Notes: a model not told the origin generated them from the sequence alone. Positions 34,823-43,681 are shown, numbered from the stretch's first letter. The stretch is DNA of 64,000 nt from Sphingomonas nostoxanthinifaciens (GCF_019930585.1 NZ_CP082839.1:3670001-3734000), one strand, 5' to 3'. Numbers and translations: made by a program.

Positions 34823-35758
34823 TCAGGCCAGCGAGGATGGCCGCCACAGGGCCATATCGGTGCGCCTGCCATAGCGCCAGCGCGTCGCCGCCTGCGCCGC
34901 CGCCCACAACACCGAGCCGAGCTTCGCCAGCTTCGACGTGACGACGCGCGCGTCCCACGCGTGGCTGCCGCGCCGCGCGACCTTGCGCGCGATCCCGCCA
35001 TAGATGCCGGCGGCCGACAGCACCGCCCATGCCGAGCGGTTGCCGAGCGCGGGCGTGCCGGCCTTGGCGGTCGCCTCGAACGCCGCTGCCGCCTCGGCCA
35101 GCCGCTGCGCGAGCAGCGCCAGCGCCGGACGGTTGCGCGGATCGGCGACCTCGCGCGGCGCGATCCCCGCTTCGGCCAGCCAGTCGGACGGCAGATAGCA
35201 GCGGTCTGCCGCCGCATCCTCGGTGATGTCGCGGGCGATGTTGGCGAGCTGGAACGCCATGCCGAGATCGCAGGCATGGCCGAGCGTCGCGCGATCGCTG
35301 GGCTTCACACCCATCACCAGCGCCATCATCACGCCAACCGCGCCCGCGACATGATAGCAATAACGGTAGAGATCCTCCTCGGTGCGCGGCCGCCAGCCGG
35401 CAGCATCCAGCGCGAACCCCTCGATCAGGTCGTCGGCCAGCACGGCGGAGATGCCACATTCGCGCGCAACCACGCCGAAGCCGTCGAACGCGGCATCGCC
35501 GGTCGGCAGGCCGGCGAGCGCGCGCGCGGTCTGCGTGCGGATCGTCGCCAGTCGCTCGGCCGCATCGTCGACGACGTGCATGCCGTGCCCCATCTCCTGC
35601 CCGTCGGCGAGATCGTCGCACGCGCGGCACCATGCGTAGAGCAGCCATGCCTTCTCGCGCGTGCGCCGGTCGAACAGGGTCGAGGCGAAGCGGAACGATT
35701 TCGACCCGCGCGCGATCGACACGCGCGCCGCGGCGACGAGGGCCGCGCGATCGGTCAC
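34823..35758 (-). CDS. crtB: phytoene synthase CrtB
   Basis: Joins two geranylgeranyl-PP to phytoene at the membrane surface. 311 residues. Both aspartate-rich magnesium sites are seen: DDLADG (48-53) and ARDITEDAAADRCYLP; the substrate tunnel residues YCYHVAGAVG and GMAFQLANIARD are typical. The GTG start (35758) overlaps the stop of the LOG gene (GTGA), so the frame is fixed by coupling; the open frame extending further upstream is a shadow within LOG. Confidence 0.95.
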   Translation of the reverse strand: MTDRAALVAAARVSIARGSKSFRFASTLFDRRTREKAWLLYAWCRACDDLADGQEMGHGMHVVDDAAERLATIRTQTARALAGLPTGDAAFDGFGVVARECGISAVLADDLIEGFALDAAGWRPRTEEDLYRYCYHVAGAVGVMMALVMGVKPSDRATLGHACDLGMAFQLANIARDITEDAAADRCYLPSDWLAEAGIAPREVADPRNRPALALLAQRLAEAAAAFEATAKAGTPALGNRSAWAVLSAAGIYGGIARKVARRGSHAWDARVVTSKLAKLGSVLWAAAQAATRWRYGRRTDMALWRPSSLA

Positions 35759-36336
35759 AGGTCCGCCGCCTGCATCTGGATGATCGCGGTCGCCGGCTCG
35801 AACGCCGCCATCTTGGCGAGGAGATCGTCCATCCCGTCGCTCGCGATCAGCAGCCCGCGATGCTGCGGCCGCAGAAAGCCCACCTCGGCCATCGTCGCCG
35901 CGAACTGGAGCAGCCCGTCGAAGAAACCGGCGACGTTGAGCAGCCCGACCGGCTTGGCGTGATAGCCGAGCTGCGCCCAGCTCAGCGCCTCCCACAATTC
36001 GTCCATCGTGCCCGTGCCGCCGGGCAAGGTGACGAAGCCGTCGGACAGATCGGTGAAGGCCTGCTTGCGCTGGTGCATCGTGCCGACCACCTGCAGCGCC
36101 GAGAGGCCGCGATGCGCCACTTCCATCCCGACCAGTGCCGCCGGGATCACGCCGATCACCTCGCCGCCGGCCGCCAGCGCCGCGTCGGCAAGCGCGCCCA
36201 TCAGCCCCAGCCGGCCGCCACCATAGACGACGGTGATGCCGCGCTCGGCCAAAGTGCGGCCGGTCGCCTGCGCGCATTCGATGAATCGCGGATCGGCCGG
36301 CGTCGCCGATCCGCAATAGACTGCCAGTCGCCTCAA
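35755..36336 (-). CDS. LOG family protein (TIGR00730, nucleotide phosphoribohydrolase)
   Basis: 193 residues. The fingerprint PGGTGTMDELWEALSWAQLG and the earlier YGGGRLGLMGALADAAL define the LOG family, which releases the free base from cytokinin or purine nucleoside 5'-monophosphates. It begins at a TTG (36336) that overlaps the crtI stop (TTGA), with GGAG upstream; no ATG is available in frame near the conserved RRLAVYCGS start. It sits between crtI and crtB in one coupled operon, an unexplained location. Substrate in bacteria is usually AMP; a signalling role is only a guess. Confidence 0.9.
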   Translation of the reverse strand: MRRLAVYCGSATPADPRFIECAQATGRTLAERGITVVYGGGRLGLMGALADAALAAGGEVIGVIPAALVGMEVAHRGLSALQVVGTMHQRKQAFTDLSDGFVTLPGGTGTMDELWEALSWAQLGYHAKPVGLLNVAGFFDGLLQFAATMAEVGFLRPQHRGLLIASDGMDDLLAKMAAFEPATAIIQMQAADL

Positions 36337-37829
36337 GCCTTCGTCTCCAGATCCTCGACCATCAACGCCGCGGTGGCCTTGGCCGATCCGACCACACCGG
36401 GGATGCCCGCACCGGGATGGGTGCCGGCACCGACAAAATACAGATTCGGTATGACATCGTCGCGATTGTGCGTGCGGAACCAGGCGGACTGCGTCAACAC
36501 CGGCTCCAGGCTGAAGGCCGAGCCGAGATGCGCGTTGAGATCGCGCTGGAAATCGACCGGCGTGTAATGGAAGCGCGTCACGATCCGCTCGCGCAGCCCC
36601 GGCATCAGCCGCCGCTCGATTTCCGCAAGGATGCGGTCGGCATAGCTTTCCTGCACATCCTCCCAGTTGATCGGCAGCTTGGCGAGATGCGGCACCGGCG
36701 CCAGCGCGTAGAAGGTCGAATGGCCCTCGGGCGCCATCGTCGGATCGGTCACGCTCGGATGGTGGAGGTAGAGCGAGAAATCGGCCGGCAGCACGCCATG
36801 ATCGTAAATGTCGGTCAGCAGCCCGCGATAGCGCGGCCCGAACAGGATCATGTGGTGCGGGATGCCCGACCAGCTGCCGCGCACGCCGAAATGGACGAGG
36901 AACAGCGAGGGCGACCAGCGCTTGTTCGCGAGCGCGCGCCCGACGCGACGCCCGCGTCCGCTGCCGCGCAGCAGATCGCGGTAGGAATGCATGATGTCGG
37001 CATTGGACGCGACCGCATCGAAGCTCTGCCGCCAGCCGCTCGCGGTGGCGAGCCCGGTGGCGCGGTCGCCGAGCGTCTCGATCTCGACCACCGGATCGCC
37101 GATCCGCACCGTCCCGCCGAGCCGCTCGAACAAAGCGACCATGCCGCGCACCAGCGCGTTCGTGCCGCCCTGCGCGAACCACACGCCGCCGGCCTTTTCC
37201 AGCTTGTGGATCAACGCGTAGATCGCGCTGGTGGTCATCGGATTGCCGCCGACGAGCAGGGTGTGGAACGACAGCGCCTGGCGCAGCCGCTCGTCCTTCA
37301 CGAACGACGACACCATCGAATAGACCGAGCGCCACGCCTGATATTTGGCGAGCGCGGGCGCCGCGCGGATCATCTGCGAGAAATCGAGGAATGCCGTCGT
37401 GCCGAGCTTCTCATAGCCCTCGCGATAGACGCCCGCCGCATAATCGAGGAAGCGGGCATAGCCCGCGACGTCGTCGGGATTGAGCTTCGCAATTTCCGCG
37501 CGCAACGCCGGCTCGTCGTTCGAATAATCGAAGTTGGTGCCGTCGGGCCAGTTGAGCCGATAGAAGGGGCTGACCGGCAGCAAGGTGACGTCGCGCGCCA
37601 TGTCCTGCCCCGACAGCGCCCATAATTCGCGCAGACAGGCGGGATCGGTGATGACGGTCGGCCCGGCATCGAAGGTGAAGCCGTCGCGCTGCCACGCATA
37701 GGCACGTCCGCCCGGCTTGTCGCGCGCCTCGACCAAGGTCGTCGCGATGCCCGCCGACTGCAGCCGGATCGCGAGCGCGAGCCCGCCGAAGCCCGCGCCG
37801 ATGACCGCCGCGCTGCGCGTCAACGCCAT
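36333..37829 (-). CDS. crtI: phytoene desaturase CrtI
   Basis: FAD-dependent desaturase that turns phytoene to lycopene in four steps. 498 residues. N-terminal dinucleotide fold AVIGAGFGGLALAIRLQ with LVEARDKPGGRAYAW, the DAGPTVITDP strand, and the C-terminal FAD clamp FVGAGTHPGAGIPGVVGSAK all match CrtI. Its start overlaps the crtY stop by ten bases and its stop overlaps the LOG start, so expression is linked through the whole cluster. Confidence 0.97.
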   Translation of the reverse strand: MALTRSAAVIGAGFGGLALAIRLQSAGIATTLVEARDKPGGRAYAWQRDGFTFDAGPTVITDPACLRELWALSGQDMARDVTLLPVSPFYRLNWPDGTNFDYSNDEPALRAEIAKLNPDDVAGYARFLDYAAGVYREGYEKLGTTAFLDFSQMIRAAPALAKYQAWRSVYSMVSSFVKDERLRQALSFHTLLVGGNPMTTSAIYALIHKLEKAGGVWFAQGGTNALVRGMVALFERLGGTVRIGDPVVEIETLGDRATGLATASGWRQSFDAVASNADIMHSYRDLLRGSGRGRRVGRALANKRWSPSLFLVHFGVRGSWSGIPHHMILFGPRYRGLLTDIYDHGVLPADFSLYLHHPSVTDPTMAPEGHSTFYALAPVPHLAKLPINWEDVQESYADRILAEIERRLMPGLRERIVTRFHYTPVDFQRDLNAHLGSAFSLEPVLTQSAWFRTHNRDDVIPNLYFVGAGTHPGAGIPGVVGSAKATAALMVEDLETKA

Positions 37830-38983
37830 CCGCCCTGCATCATCACCCCCATTGCGCGCCCGATCGGTACGGGCGGCTTGCCCATCAGGATGCGCGCCTT
37901 GTCGAGCGGTGTCGAGCGCGCGGCGTAGAAGCGTGCGATGAGATCTTCCCCCAAACCATAGAAACGCTCGAACGTGCGATAGCGCGTTTCCGGCGCATCG
38001 GCGGCGCGAAACAGCATCGCGGCGAGCAGGCGATAAAAGCGGCGCGCACGCCACGTCTGCCGCGCATGCGCGACCAGAATCGTGCGTAACGCCGCGCTCG
38101 ACAGGTCGCGCTGCCCCGCCACCAGCAGCGCGGTCTGCACTGCATCGGGCAAAGAATAGCCGGTCATGGGGTGGAACAGCGCCGCCGCCATCCCCGCCTT
38201 GGCAACGTCGCCGGCGAGGATGCGGTCGATGTCGCCGCCCATCGCGATCGGCAAAGCGGCGGCCTCGGCGCGCTCGACCGCCTCGACATACCAACCGCGC
38301 GCAGTCGCATAGCCAAGGATGCGCCGCTCGAGCGCGGCCACGTCGAGATCGGGCTCTGGCGTATAATAGGTATCCTCGACGAAGATGCGGTCGGGCCCGA
38401 ACGGCAGCAGGTAGACGAAGCGATAGCCGTCGCTTTGATCGACCGTTGCGTCCATGATGATCGGCCGATCGATTCCGTGCGGTCGTGCCAGCCGCAGCAC
38501 GCGGCCGGCGAATTTCTGCCAGCCGAGCTGGAGCGCATCGCCGCCGGTGAAACCGCGCGTGTCGATCACCCCGCTTGCCGCGATCCGCCGCCCGTTGGCG
38601 AACGTCGCGCCGTCGCGGTCGAGGGTGGTGATGTCCACCCCGGTCAGGATGCGATCGGCCGGCAGGGCCGCGCGCACCACCGCGTCGAGCCGCTCGCTCT
38701 CGATCGCATTGTAGCCGCCGTCGAGCGTGCGGCGGAAAGCGGGAAAGGCGACGTCGTGGCCGCTCCAGTGGTGGCAGACCAAAGGCGCCAGCAGATCGGC
38801 GCCCGCACCCGCCACGTCGCTGTCGAAGAACGACCAGACATGGTTGCCACCGATGCGCGCGCCACCCTCGACCAGCGTCACGCGGATTTCGGGTCGGGCC
38901 TTGGCAACCGCCAGCGCGATCAGGCTGCCGCTCAGACCCGCTCCGGCGATGAGCAGGTCGGTCGTCATGTACGGGGCATGCAT
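37820..38983 (-). CDS. crtY: lycopene beta-cyclase CrtY
   Basis: Cyclises both ends of lycopene to beta-carotene. 387 residues. FAD fold LLIAGAGLSGSLIALAVA, the RIGGNHVWSFFDSD segment of CrtY, and the catalytic-region motifs YRFVYLLPFGPDRIFVEDTYY and FHPMTGYSLPDAV. Start: ATG 38983 gives a five-residue lead (MHAPY) before MTTDLLIAG; ATG 38968 is an alternative and neither has a strong ribosome site. First gene of crtY-crtI-LOG-crtB; no crtE (GGPP synthase) is present here. Confidence 0.95.
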   Translation of the reverse strand: MHAPYMTTDLLIAGAGLSGSLIALAVAKARPEIRVTLVEGGARIGGNHVWSFFDSDVAGAGADLLAPLVCHHWSGHDVAFPAFRRTLDGGYNAIESERLDAVVRAALPADRILTGVDITTLDRDGATFANGRRIAASGVIDTRGFTGGDALQLGWQKFAGRVLRLARPHGIDRPIIMDATVDQSDGYRFVYLLPFGPDRIFVEDTYYTPEPDLDVAALERRILGYATARGWYVEAVERAEAAALPIAMGGDIDRILAGDVAKAGMAAALFHPMTGYSLPDAVQTALLVAGQRDLSSAALRTILVAHARQTWRARRFYRLLAAMLFRAADAPETRYRTFERFYGLGEDLIARFYAARSTPLDKARILMGKPPVPIGRAMGVMMQGGWR

Positions 38984-39028
38984 CGGGTTGCTCTATCGAA
39001 CGGGGCTGCCCGCGCCTATAGCGGCGGC

Positions 39029-39754
39029 ATGGCGATCGCACTGTCCGTCCTGTTCGCTGCACTGACCATGACGCTGATCGTCGCCGTCCGCTATCTGGCG
39101 GCGAGCGCCGGCTTCGCGCTGGCCACCCGCGTGCACCGGCCCAACCTCTATGCGGGCCAAGGTCGCCAGATCACACGCGAAATCGGCTGGAGCCTCGCTT
39201 CGGCCGCGATCTACGGCGTGCCCGCAGGCGTCGTGGCGTGGGGCTGGCAGGCGCGCGGCTGGACGCGGATCTACGCCGATGCGCACGCCTATCCCCTGTG
39301 GTGGATGCCGGTGTCGGTGCTGCTTTATCTGCTTGCGCACGATACGTGGTTCTATTGGACGCATCGCGCGATGCACCGGCCGCGCCTGTTCCGGGCGATG
39401 CACGCCGTCCACCATGCCAGCCGTCCGCCGACCGCGTGGGCGGCGATGAGCTTCCATCCATGGGAGGCGCTGACCGGCGCGGTGGTGATCCCCGCGCTCG
39501 TTTTCCTGATTCCGATCCATGTCGCGATGCTGGGCACGGTGCTGACGATCATGACCATCATGGGCGTGACCAATCACATGGGGTGGGAACTGTTCCCGCG
39601 CAGGATGGTCGAGGGGCCGGCCGGGCGCTGGATCATCACCGCCAGCCACCATCAGCGCCACCACAAGGACTATCGCTGCAATTACGGCCTCTATTTCCGG
39701 CTGTGGGATCGGCTGTGCGGCACCGACCGCGGGCTCGGCCAGTTCGCGCCGTGA
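39029..39754 (+). CDS. sterol desaturase/fatty acid hydroxylase family protein, probable carotenoid hydroxylase
   Basis: 241-residue integral membrane di-iron enzyme. The histidine clusters are HDTWFYWTHRAMH, HAVHHASRPPTAW, NHMGW and HHQRHHKDYRCNYGLYFRLWD, with four hydrophobic helices between. It is of the ERG3-like type, not the short CrtZ beta-carotene hydroxylase. The position next to crtY, divergent by 45 bases, makes a carotenoid ring hydroxylase (for example the 2,2'-hydroxylase CrtG of nostoxanthin producers) the leading guess. The alternative is a lipid or hopanoid hydroxylase. Coupled to the OsmC gene by GTGA. Confidence 0.85.
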   Translation: MAIALSVLFAALTMTLIVAVRYLAASAGFALATRVHRPNLYAGQGRQITREIGWSLASAAIYGVPAGVVAWGWQARGWTRIYADAHAYPLWWMPVSVLLYLLAHDTWFYWTHRAMHRPRLFRAMHAVHHASRPPTAWAAMSFHPWEALTGAVVIPALVFLIPIHVAMLGTVLTIMTIMGVTNHMGWELFPRRMVEGPAGRWIITASHHQRHHKDYRCNYGLYFRLWDRLCGTDRGLGQFAP

Positions 39755-40194
39755 TCGGGCGGCGCCATGCGTATCGCGTCGCGGTCGACTGGAGCGGCGC
39801 CACCACCGGATATCGCGATTATGCGCGTGATCATGTGATCGGCGCCGAGGGTTGCCCGGATATCGCCGGCTCGTCCGACCCCGCCTTCCGCGGCGATCCG
39901 ACGCGCTGGAACCCCGAGCAGCTGCTCGTCGCCAGCCTCGCCGCCTGCCACAAATTATGGTTCCTCCACCTCGCCGCCGAGGCGGGGCTGGTGGTGACCG
40001 CCTATCATGACGATGCCGAGGGCATCATGGTCGAGGATGGCGTCAGCGGCCGGTTCGAGCGGGTCGTGCTCAACCCGCGCGTGACCATCGCTTCGGGCGA
40101 CGCCGGCCTGCTCCCTGAACTGCATCACCGCGCGCACGAGGCGTGCTTCATCGCCCGCTCGGTTGCATTTCCCGTCATCGTAACCCAATCGTAA
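39751..40194 (+). CDS. OsmC family peroxiredoxin-like protein
   Basis: 147 residues. The two redox cysteines are Cys66 in LLVASLAACHKLWFLHL and Cys132 in HEACFIARSVAFPV, as in OsmC/Ohr thiol peroxidases that reduce organic or fatty acid hydroperoxides. The N-terminal YRVAVDWSGATTGYRDYARDH is that of the OsmC subgroup. It starts at GTG 39751, overlapping the stop of the membrane hydroxylase gene, so the two are made together. Might protect carotenoids or lipids from peroxide. Confidence 0.92.
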   Translation: MIGRRHAYRVAVDWSGATTGYRDYARDHVIGAEGCPDIAGSSDPAFRGDPTRWNPEQLLVASLAACHKLWFLHLAAEAGLVVTAYHDDAEGIMVEDGVSGRFERVVLNPRVTIASGDAGLLPELHHRAHEACFIARSVAFPVIVTQS

Positions 40195-40252
40195 ATGCAA
40201 ATCTTGCATTGTGCGCTGCAACAAAATGAATTGTCAGTCGTATACCATTCCG

Positions 40253-40326
40253 CCACAAAGCCGGTGCCTTTCAGGCATCCTCTCCTAAACTTTTACGGGC
40301 CGGCCCTTCGGGGCTGGCCCTTTTTT
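40253..40326 (+). ncRNA. candidate small RNA with intrinsic terminator
   Basis: About 74 bases with no open frame: a small hairpin (GGTGCC/GGCATC, 40263-40280), an unpaired pyrimidine-rich CTCTCCTAAAC that could pair with ribosome sites, then a strong terminator. TATACC at 40241 could be its -10. The build resembles the short alphaproteobacterial suhB/mmgR-type RNAs, but the family link is my guess. Otherwise it is just the 3' end of the OsmC transcript. Confidence 0.4.
40297..40326 (+). terminator. strong intrinsic terminator
   Basis: Ten-pair stem GGGCCGGCCC/GGGCTGGCCC (one G-U) with a TTCG tetraloop, then six T's. It ends transcription about 100 bases after the OsmC stop and before the DMT gene. 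Confidence 0.93.
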
Positions 40327-40381
40327 CTGGCCTTGATCGGGCAGGGGTCGACCCCGGTGGCGCTTGCTTTACACCGCAGGC

Positions 40382-41290
40382 GTGACCGCCACGTTATCCC
40401 GCCCCGCCGTGCCCACTTCGACCGCGCTCGCCATTCCGGCGTTGCTGCTCGCCAACATCTGCCTCGCCTGCGGACCGTGGGCGGTACGATTGGCCGAGAC
40501 CGAGTCGCTGATCGGGCCGCTCGCTTCCGCATTCTGGCGCATCGCGCTCGCCGTACCTCTGCTGGCGGCAGCCGCCTGGGCGCGTGAGCCGGCACCGCGC
40601 CGCGCCGGCTGGCCGATGGCGGCAGCGATCTTCGGCGGTGTCATGTTCGCCGCCGATCTCGGCGCGTGGCATGTCGGTATCCTGCACACGCGGCTCGCCA
40701 ATGCGAGCCTGCTCGGCAACGTCACCGCGATCCTGTTTCCGGCCTACGGCTTCCTGGTCGCCCGCCATTGGCCGAGCCGGCGGCAAAGCGCGGCGCTGCT
40801 GCTCGCGGTGGCCGGCGCGGTGCTGCTGCTCGGCCGTTCGTACAGCCTGTCGGCGCACGGCATCGTCGGCGATCTGCTCTGCATCTTCGCCGGGCTCAGC
40901 TACACGCTCTACCTGATCGCGATCGGCCGCACGCGCGGCGCGATGGGCCCGCTCACCGTGCTGGCCATTTCGGGCGCCGCCGCCACGCCCGGGCTGCTGC
41001 TGCTGGCGCTGGCGACGGGCGAGCATGTATGGCCGCACGACTGGACCCCGCTGATCCTGATGTCGCTGGGCAGCCAGATCATCGGCCAGGGGCTGATCCT
41101 CTATGCGATCGGCCGGGTAACGCCGTTGGTCGTCGGGCTGATGCTGCTCGTTCAGCCGGTGGTGACGACCTTGATCGGCTGGGTGATCTATGGTGAGCGG
41201 CTGGGCCCACCCGATCTGGTCGGCGCGGTCGCCATTGCAGCAGCAGTGCTGCTGATTCGCGAACGACGGCCCTTGCGGGCGGAGGCGTGA
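40382..41290 (+). CDS. EamA/DMT superfamily transporter
   Basis: 302-residue inner-membrane protein with ten helices in two EamA repeats. Landmarks: FWRIALAVPLLAAAAW, AWHVGILHTRLANASLLGNV in the first repeat, and LILYAIGRVTPLVVGLMLLVQPVVTTLIGWVIYGE (in part) in the second. Such proteins export metabolites such as amino acids. GTG 40382 is taken as start; a TTG at 40364 is the alternative. Its stop overlaps the start of the COQ9 gene, so they are coupled. Confidence 0.88.
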   Translation: MTATLSRPAVPTSTALAIPALLLANICLACGPWAVRLAETESLIGPLASAFWRIALAVPLLAAAAWAREPAPRRAGWPMAAAIFGGVMFAADLGAWHVGILHTRLANASLLGNVTAILFPAYGFLVARHWPSRRQSAALLLAVAGAVLLLGRSYSLSAHGIVGDLLCIFAGLSYTLYLIAIGRTRGAMGPLTVLAISGAAATPGLLLLALATGEHVWPHDWTPLILMSLGSQIIGQGLILYAIGRVTPLVVGLMLLVQPVVTTLIGWVIYGERLGPPDLVGAVAIAAAVLLIRERRPLRAEA

Positions 41291-41964
41291 TGGCCCAACT
41301 CGCCGTCATGACTGCCGACGATCTCACGCTCGACGAACTGCGCGACGCGCTCGCGCCGCTGCTGCCCGCCGAGGCGGCGTTCGAGGGTTGGACCAACGCT
41401 GCGCTGGATGCCGCCGCCGCACGGCTGGGCGTGCCGGCCGAACGCGCGCGACTCGCCTTCGTCGACGGGCCGGTGGCGATGATCGACGCGTGGTTCGCCG
41501 CCATCGACCGCGCGATGACGGCGGCGCTTCCGCCGGAGCGGCTGGCGGCGATGAAGATCCGCGAGCGCATCGCCGCGCTGGTGCTGGCGCGGATCGACGC
41601 CGCCGCGCCGGACAAGGAGGCGCTGCGCCGCGCGCTTGCCGTACTGGCATTGCCCGCGAACATCGCCGCCGGTGCGCGGCTCGGCTGGCGCGCCGCCGAT
41701 GCGATGTGGCGGCTGGCGGGCGACCGTGCGACCGACTTCGCTTATTATACCAAGCGCACGACGCTCGGCGGCGTTTATGCCACCACCCTGCTCGCCTTTC
41801 TCGACGACGAGAGCGAGGGTCATGCCGACACGCGCGCCTTCCTCGCTCGCCGCATCGACGACGTGATGCGTTTCGAGAAGGTCAAGGCGCGGCTCAAGCC
41901 CGATCCCGAACGGATGTTCAGCGTCTCGCGCTTCCTCGGCCGCCTCCGCTATCCGGCGAGTTGA
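41290..41964 (+). CDS. COQ9 family protein
   Basis: 224 residues, TetR-like all-helical fold. COQ9 binds lipids and helps COQ7 hydroxylate ubiquinone precursors at the membrane. Seen: the helix-turn-helix-like N-half (TLDELRDALAPLLPAEAAFEGW), KIRERIAALVLARID, and the C-terminal signature WRLAGDRATDFAYYTKRTTLGGVYATTLL. Start ATG 41290 has GGAGG four bases upstream; the GTG three bases earlier is almost on the ribosome site. Coupled to the DMT exporter gene. Confidence 0.92.
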   Translation: MAQLAVMTADDLTLDELRDALAPLLPAEAAFEGWTNAALDAAAARLGVPAERARLAFVDGPVAMIDAWFAAIDRAMTAALPPERLAAMKIRERIAALVLARIDAAAPDKEALRRALAVLALPANIAAGARLGWRAADAMWRLAGDRATDFAYYTKRTTLGGVYATTLLAFLDDESEGHADTRAFLARRIDDVMRFEKVKARLKPDPERMFSVSRFLGRLRYPAS

Positions 41965-42019
41965 CGGCGCGTCAGGCTCTCCAAACGTCGCGGCGCAAAG
42001 ACTGCCGAGCGGCGGTCAG

Positions 42020-42454
42020 CTAACGGCCGGCGACGGGATGCTTGCACATTCCGCTTATGATCTTCCAGCCCGCCCGTGTCGGCACCCATGTATGGGTAAC
42101 CTCATAGTCGGTGACCGCGACTTTCCCGCCCGGCATCACGTCCTTTTCGCGGGCATGGTAGAAGGTCGAGACGAGGTTGGGCGCCTCGGTCGCCACCTGC
42201 CCGCGCATCGCGTAGCTCCGCTTGACGGCATCGCGAACCATGTGCGGCGGACGTCCCGAAACCGGCATTTTCTCGTCGCATGGCCAACCGAGGAAGGCCG
42301 GATGCCACAGGCTTTGGTAGACGGCATCGTCCTGATCGACCGTCGCCTGCCAATATGCCCGCTCCTGCGCCCAGACGGCGGCGACCTGCGGCGACGGAGC
42401 CGCCTTATTGGCCAGGATCAGCAAGACGGACCCGAACAGGGCGATGGCCTTCAT
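42020..42454 (-). CDS. exported nuclear transport factor 2-like (SnoaL/DUF4440) protein
   Basis: 144 residues. Signal peptide MKAIALFGSVLLILANKAA; the rest is a cone-shaped NTF2-like fold: VWAQERAYWQATVDQDDAVY, HPAFLGWPCDE and the closing strands VAVTDYEVTHTWVPTRAGWKIISGMCKHP. The ending W(K)IISGM is typical. A single-domain fold used by many ketosteroid-isomerase-like proteins; no catalytic residues can be named. Stands between two convergent/same-strand neighbours without evident linkage. Confidence 0.82.
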   Translation of the reverse strand: MKAIALFGSVLLILANKAAPSPQVAAVWAQERAYWQATVDQDDAVYQSLWHPAFLGWPCDEKMPVSGRPPHMVRDAVKRSYAMRGQVATEAPNLVSTFYHAREKDVMPGGKVAVTDYEVTHTWVPTRAGWKIISGMCKHPVAGR

Positions 42455-42531
42455 CCGGGCAGGATGTCGCACCGGAAAAACATCCGCAATCGGGCAATGC
42501 GTTTCGCGCTGTCGATGCGTCAGCCGACGCC

Positions 42532-43632
42532 CTAGCCGAAGCGTGCCGGCGCGTAGCGGGCGACGTCGATCGCGGCGACCGTCTCCGGCAGCGAGGTGCC
42601 CAGCAGCAGCGCCGCACCGATCGCCGCCGCAGCCGGCGCCGTCTGGATGCCGAACCCACCCTGCCCCGCAAACCAGAAGAAGCCCGGCGCATGGCGGTCG
42701 AAGCCGTAGACCGGCAGGCGGTCGGGCGCGAAGCTGCGCAGGCCGGCCCACGCGCGCTCGCGCTTGAGCACGCGCCAGTCGACCACCTGTTGCAGCCGGT
42801 CGATCGTGATCGCCACGTCGAGTTCCTCGGGCGCGACGTCGTGCGCCAGCGTCGGCGTCTCGTCGTGCGGCGACACCCACAGCCGGCCGCCGGCCTCGGG
42901 CTTGAAGTAGAAGCGACCGGCCGCGTCCATCACCAGCGGCAGCTCGGCCGGTGCCGGCGGATCGAGCGCGAGTTGCACCATCGTGCGCCGATAGGGCGTG
43001 ATCGCGATCGGCTGCGCGCCGGCCAGCGCCGCGACCGGGGATGCCCACGCACCCGCGGCATTGACGACGATCGGGGCGGTGACCGCGCCGCCCAGCGTCT
43101 CGACCCGCCAGTTCGCCCCCGCCCGCTCGATCGCCGTCACGCGCGCATCGGTCAGCAGCATGATTCCGGCGTGCCGCAGCCGTGCCAGCGCATCGGCATG
43201 AAGGCCGCCGACGTCGATGTCGCGGCAGGTCGGCTCCGCCATGCCGCGATCATAGGCCGGCGCGAGGCCGGGGATCATCGCTTCGAGGTCTGCGCGATCG
43301 AGCGGCTGGAGCGTCACGCCGCTGTCGGCGAACGTCGCTGCCAGGGCATCGAGCGCGGCATGACTGGCGGCGTCGGCGATATGCACCTCGCCGCGCGGCC
43401 GCAGAAAGCCGCCGCCGACGAGCGCCGCATAGGACGCGCGCGTCAGCGGCTCGACATGCGGCCCGCCATAGGTTTCGGACCAGAAGGCCGCCGAGCGACC
43501 GGTCGCGTGATAGCCGGGATGCGCCTCCGCCTCGATCACCACCACGCGCGCGCGGTCGCCGATCGCCGCGGCGAGGCTCGCCCCCGCCATGCCTGCGCCG
43601 ATAATGGCGATATCGGCGCGCAAGCCGTCCAC
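42532..43632 (-). CDS. FAD-dependent oxidoreductase (DAO family)
   Basis: 366 residues, D-amino-acid oxidase/dehydrogenase fold. FAD site ADIAIIGAGMAGASLAAAIG, then HPGYHATGRSAAFWSETYGG, VVNAAGAWA, and the C-terminal GQGGFGIQTAPAAA. Members oxidise amino or hydroxy acids such as glycine, D-amino acids or sarcosine; the substrate is not clear. Start uncertain: GTG 43632 gives a natural lead of seven residues; GTG 43662 is also in frame. Divergent from cpaA. Confidence 0.88.
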   Translation of the reverse strand: MDGLRADIAIIGAGMAGASLAAAIGDRARVVVIEAEAHPGYHATGRSAAFWSETYGGPHVEPLTRASYAALVGGGFLRPRGEVHIADAASHAALDALAATFADSGVTLQPLDRADLEAMIPGLAPAYDRGMAEPTCRDIDVGGLHADALARLRHAGIMLLTDARVTAIERAGANWRVETLGGAVTAPIVVNAAGAWASPVAALAGAQPIAITPYRRTMVQLALDPPAPAELPLVMDAAGRFYFKPEAGGRLWVSPHDETPTLAHDVAPEELDVAITIDRLQQVVDWRVLKRERAWAGLRSFAPDRLPVYGFDRHAPGFFWFAGQGGFGIQTAPAAAAIGAALLLGTSLPETVAAIDVARYAPARFG

Positions 43633-43681
43633 GGGCGGGTGGTTACCGCCGGTTAAGCGCACGCGTCTAGAGCAATCTGGG

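Noticed and set aside
39029..39754. Naming the membrane hydroxylase CrtZ
   Set aside because: CrtZ is shorter and has an HDGLVHxRWP-type motif that is absent; the clusters are those of the sterol desaturase family.
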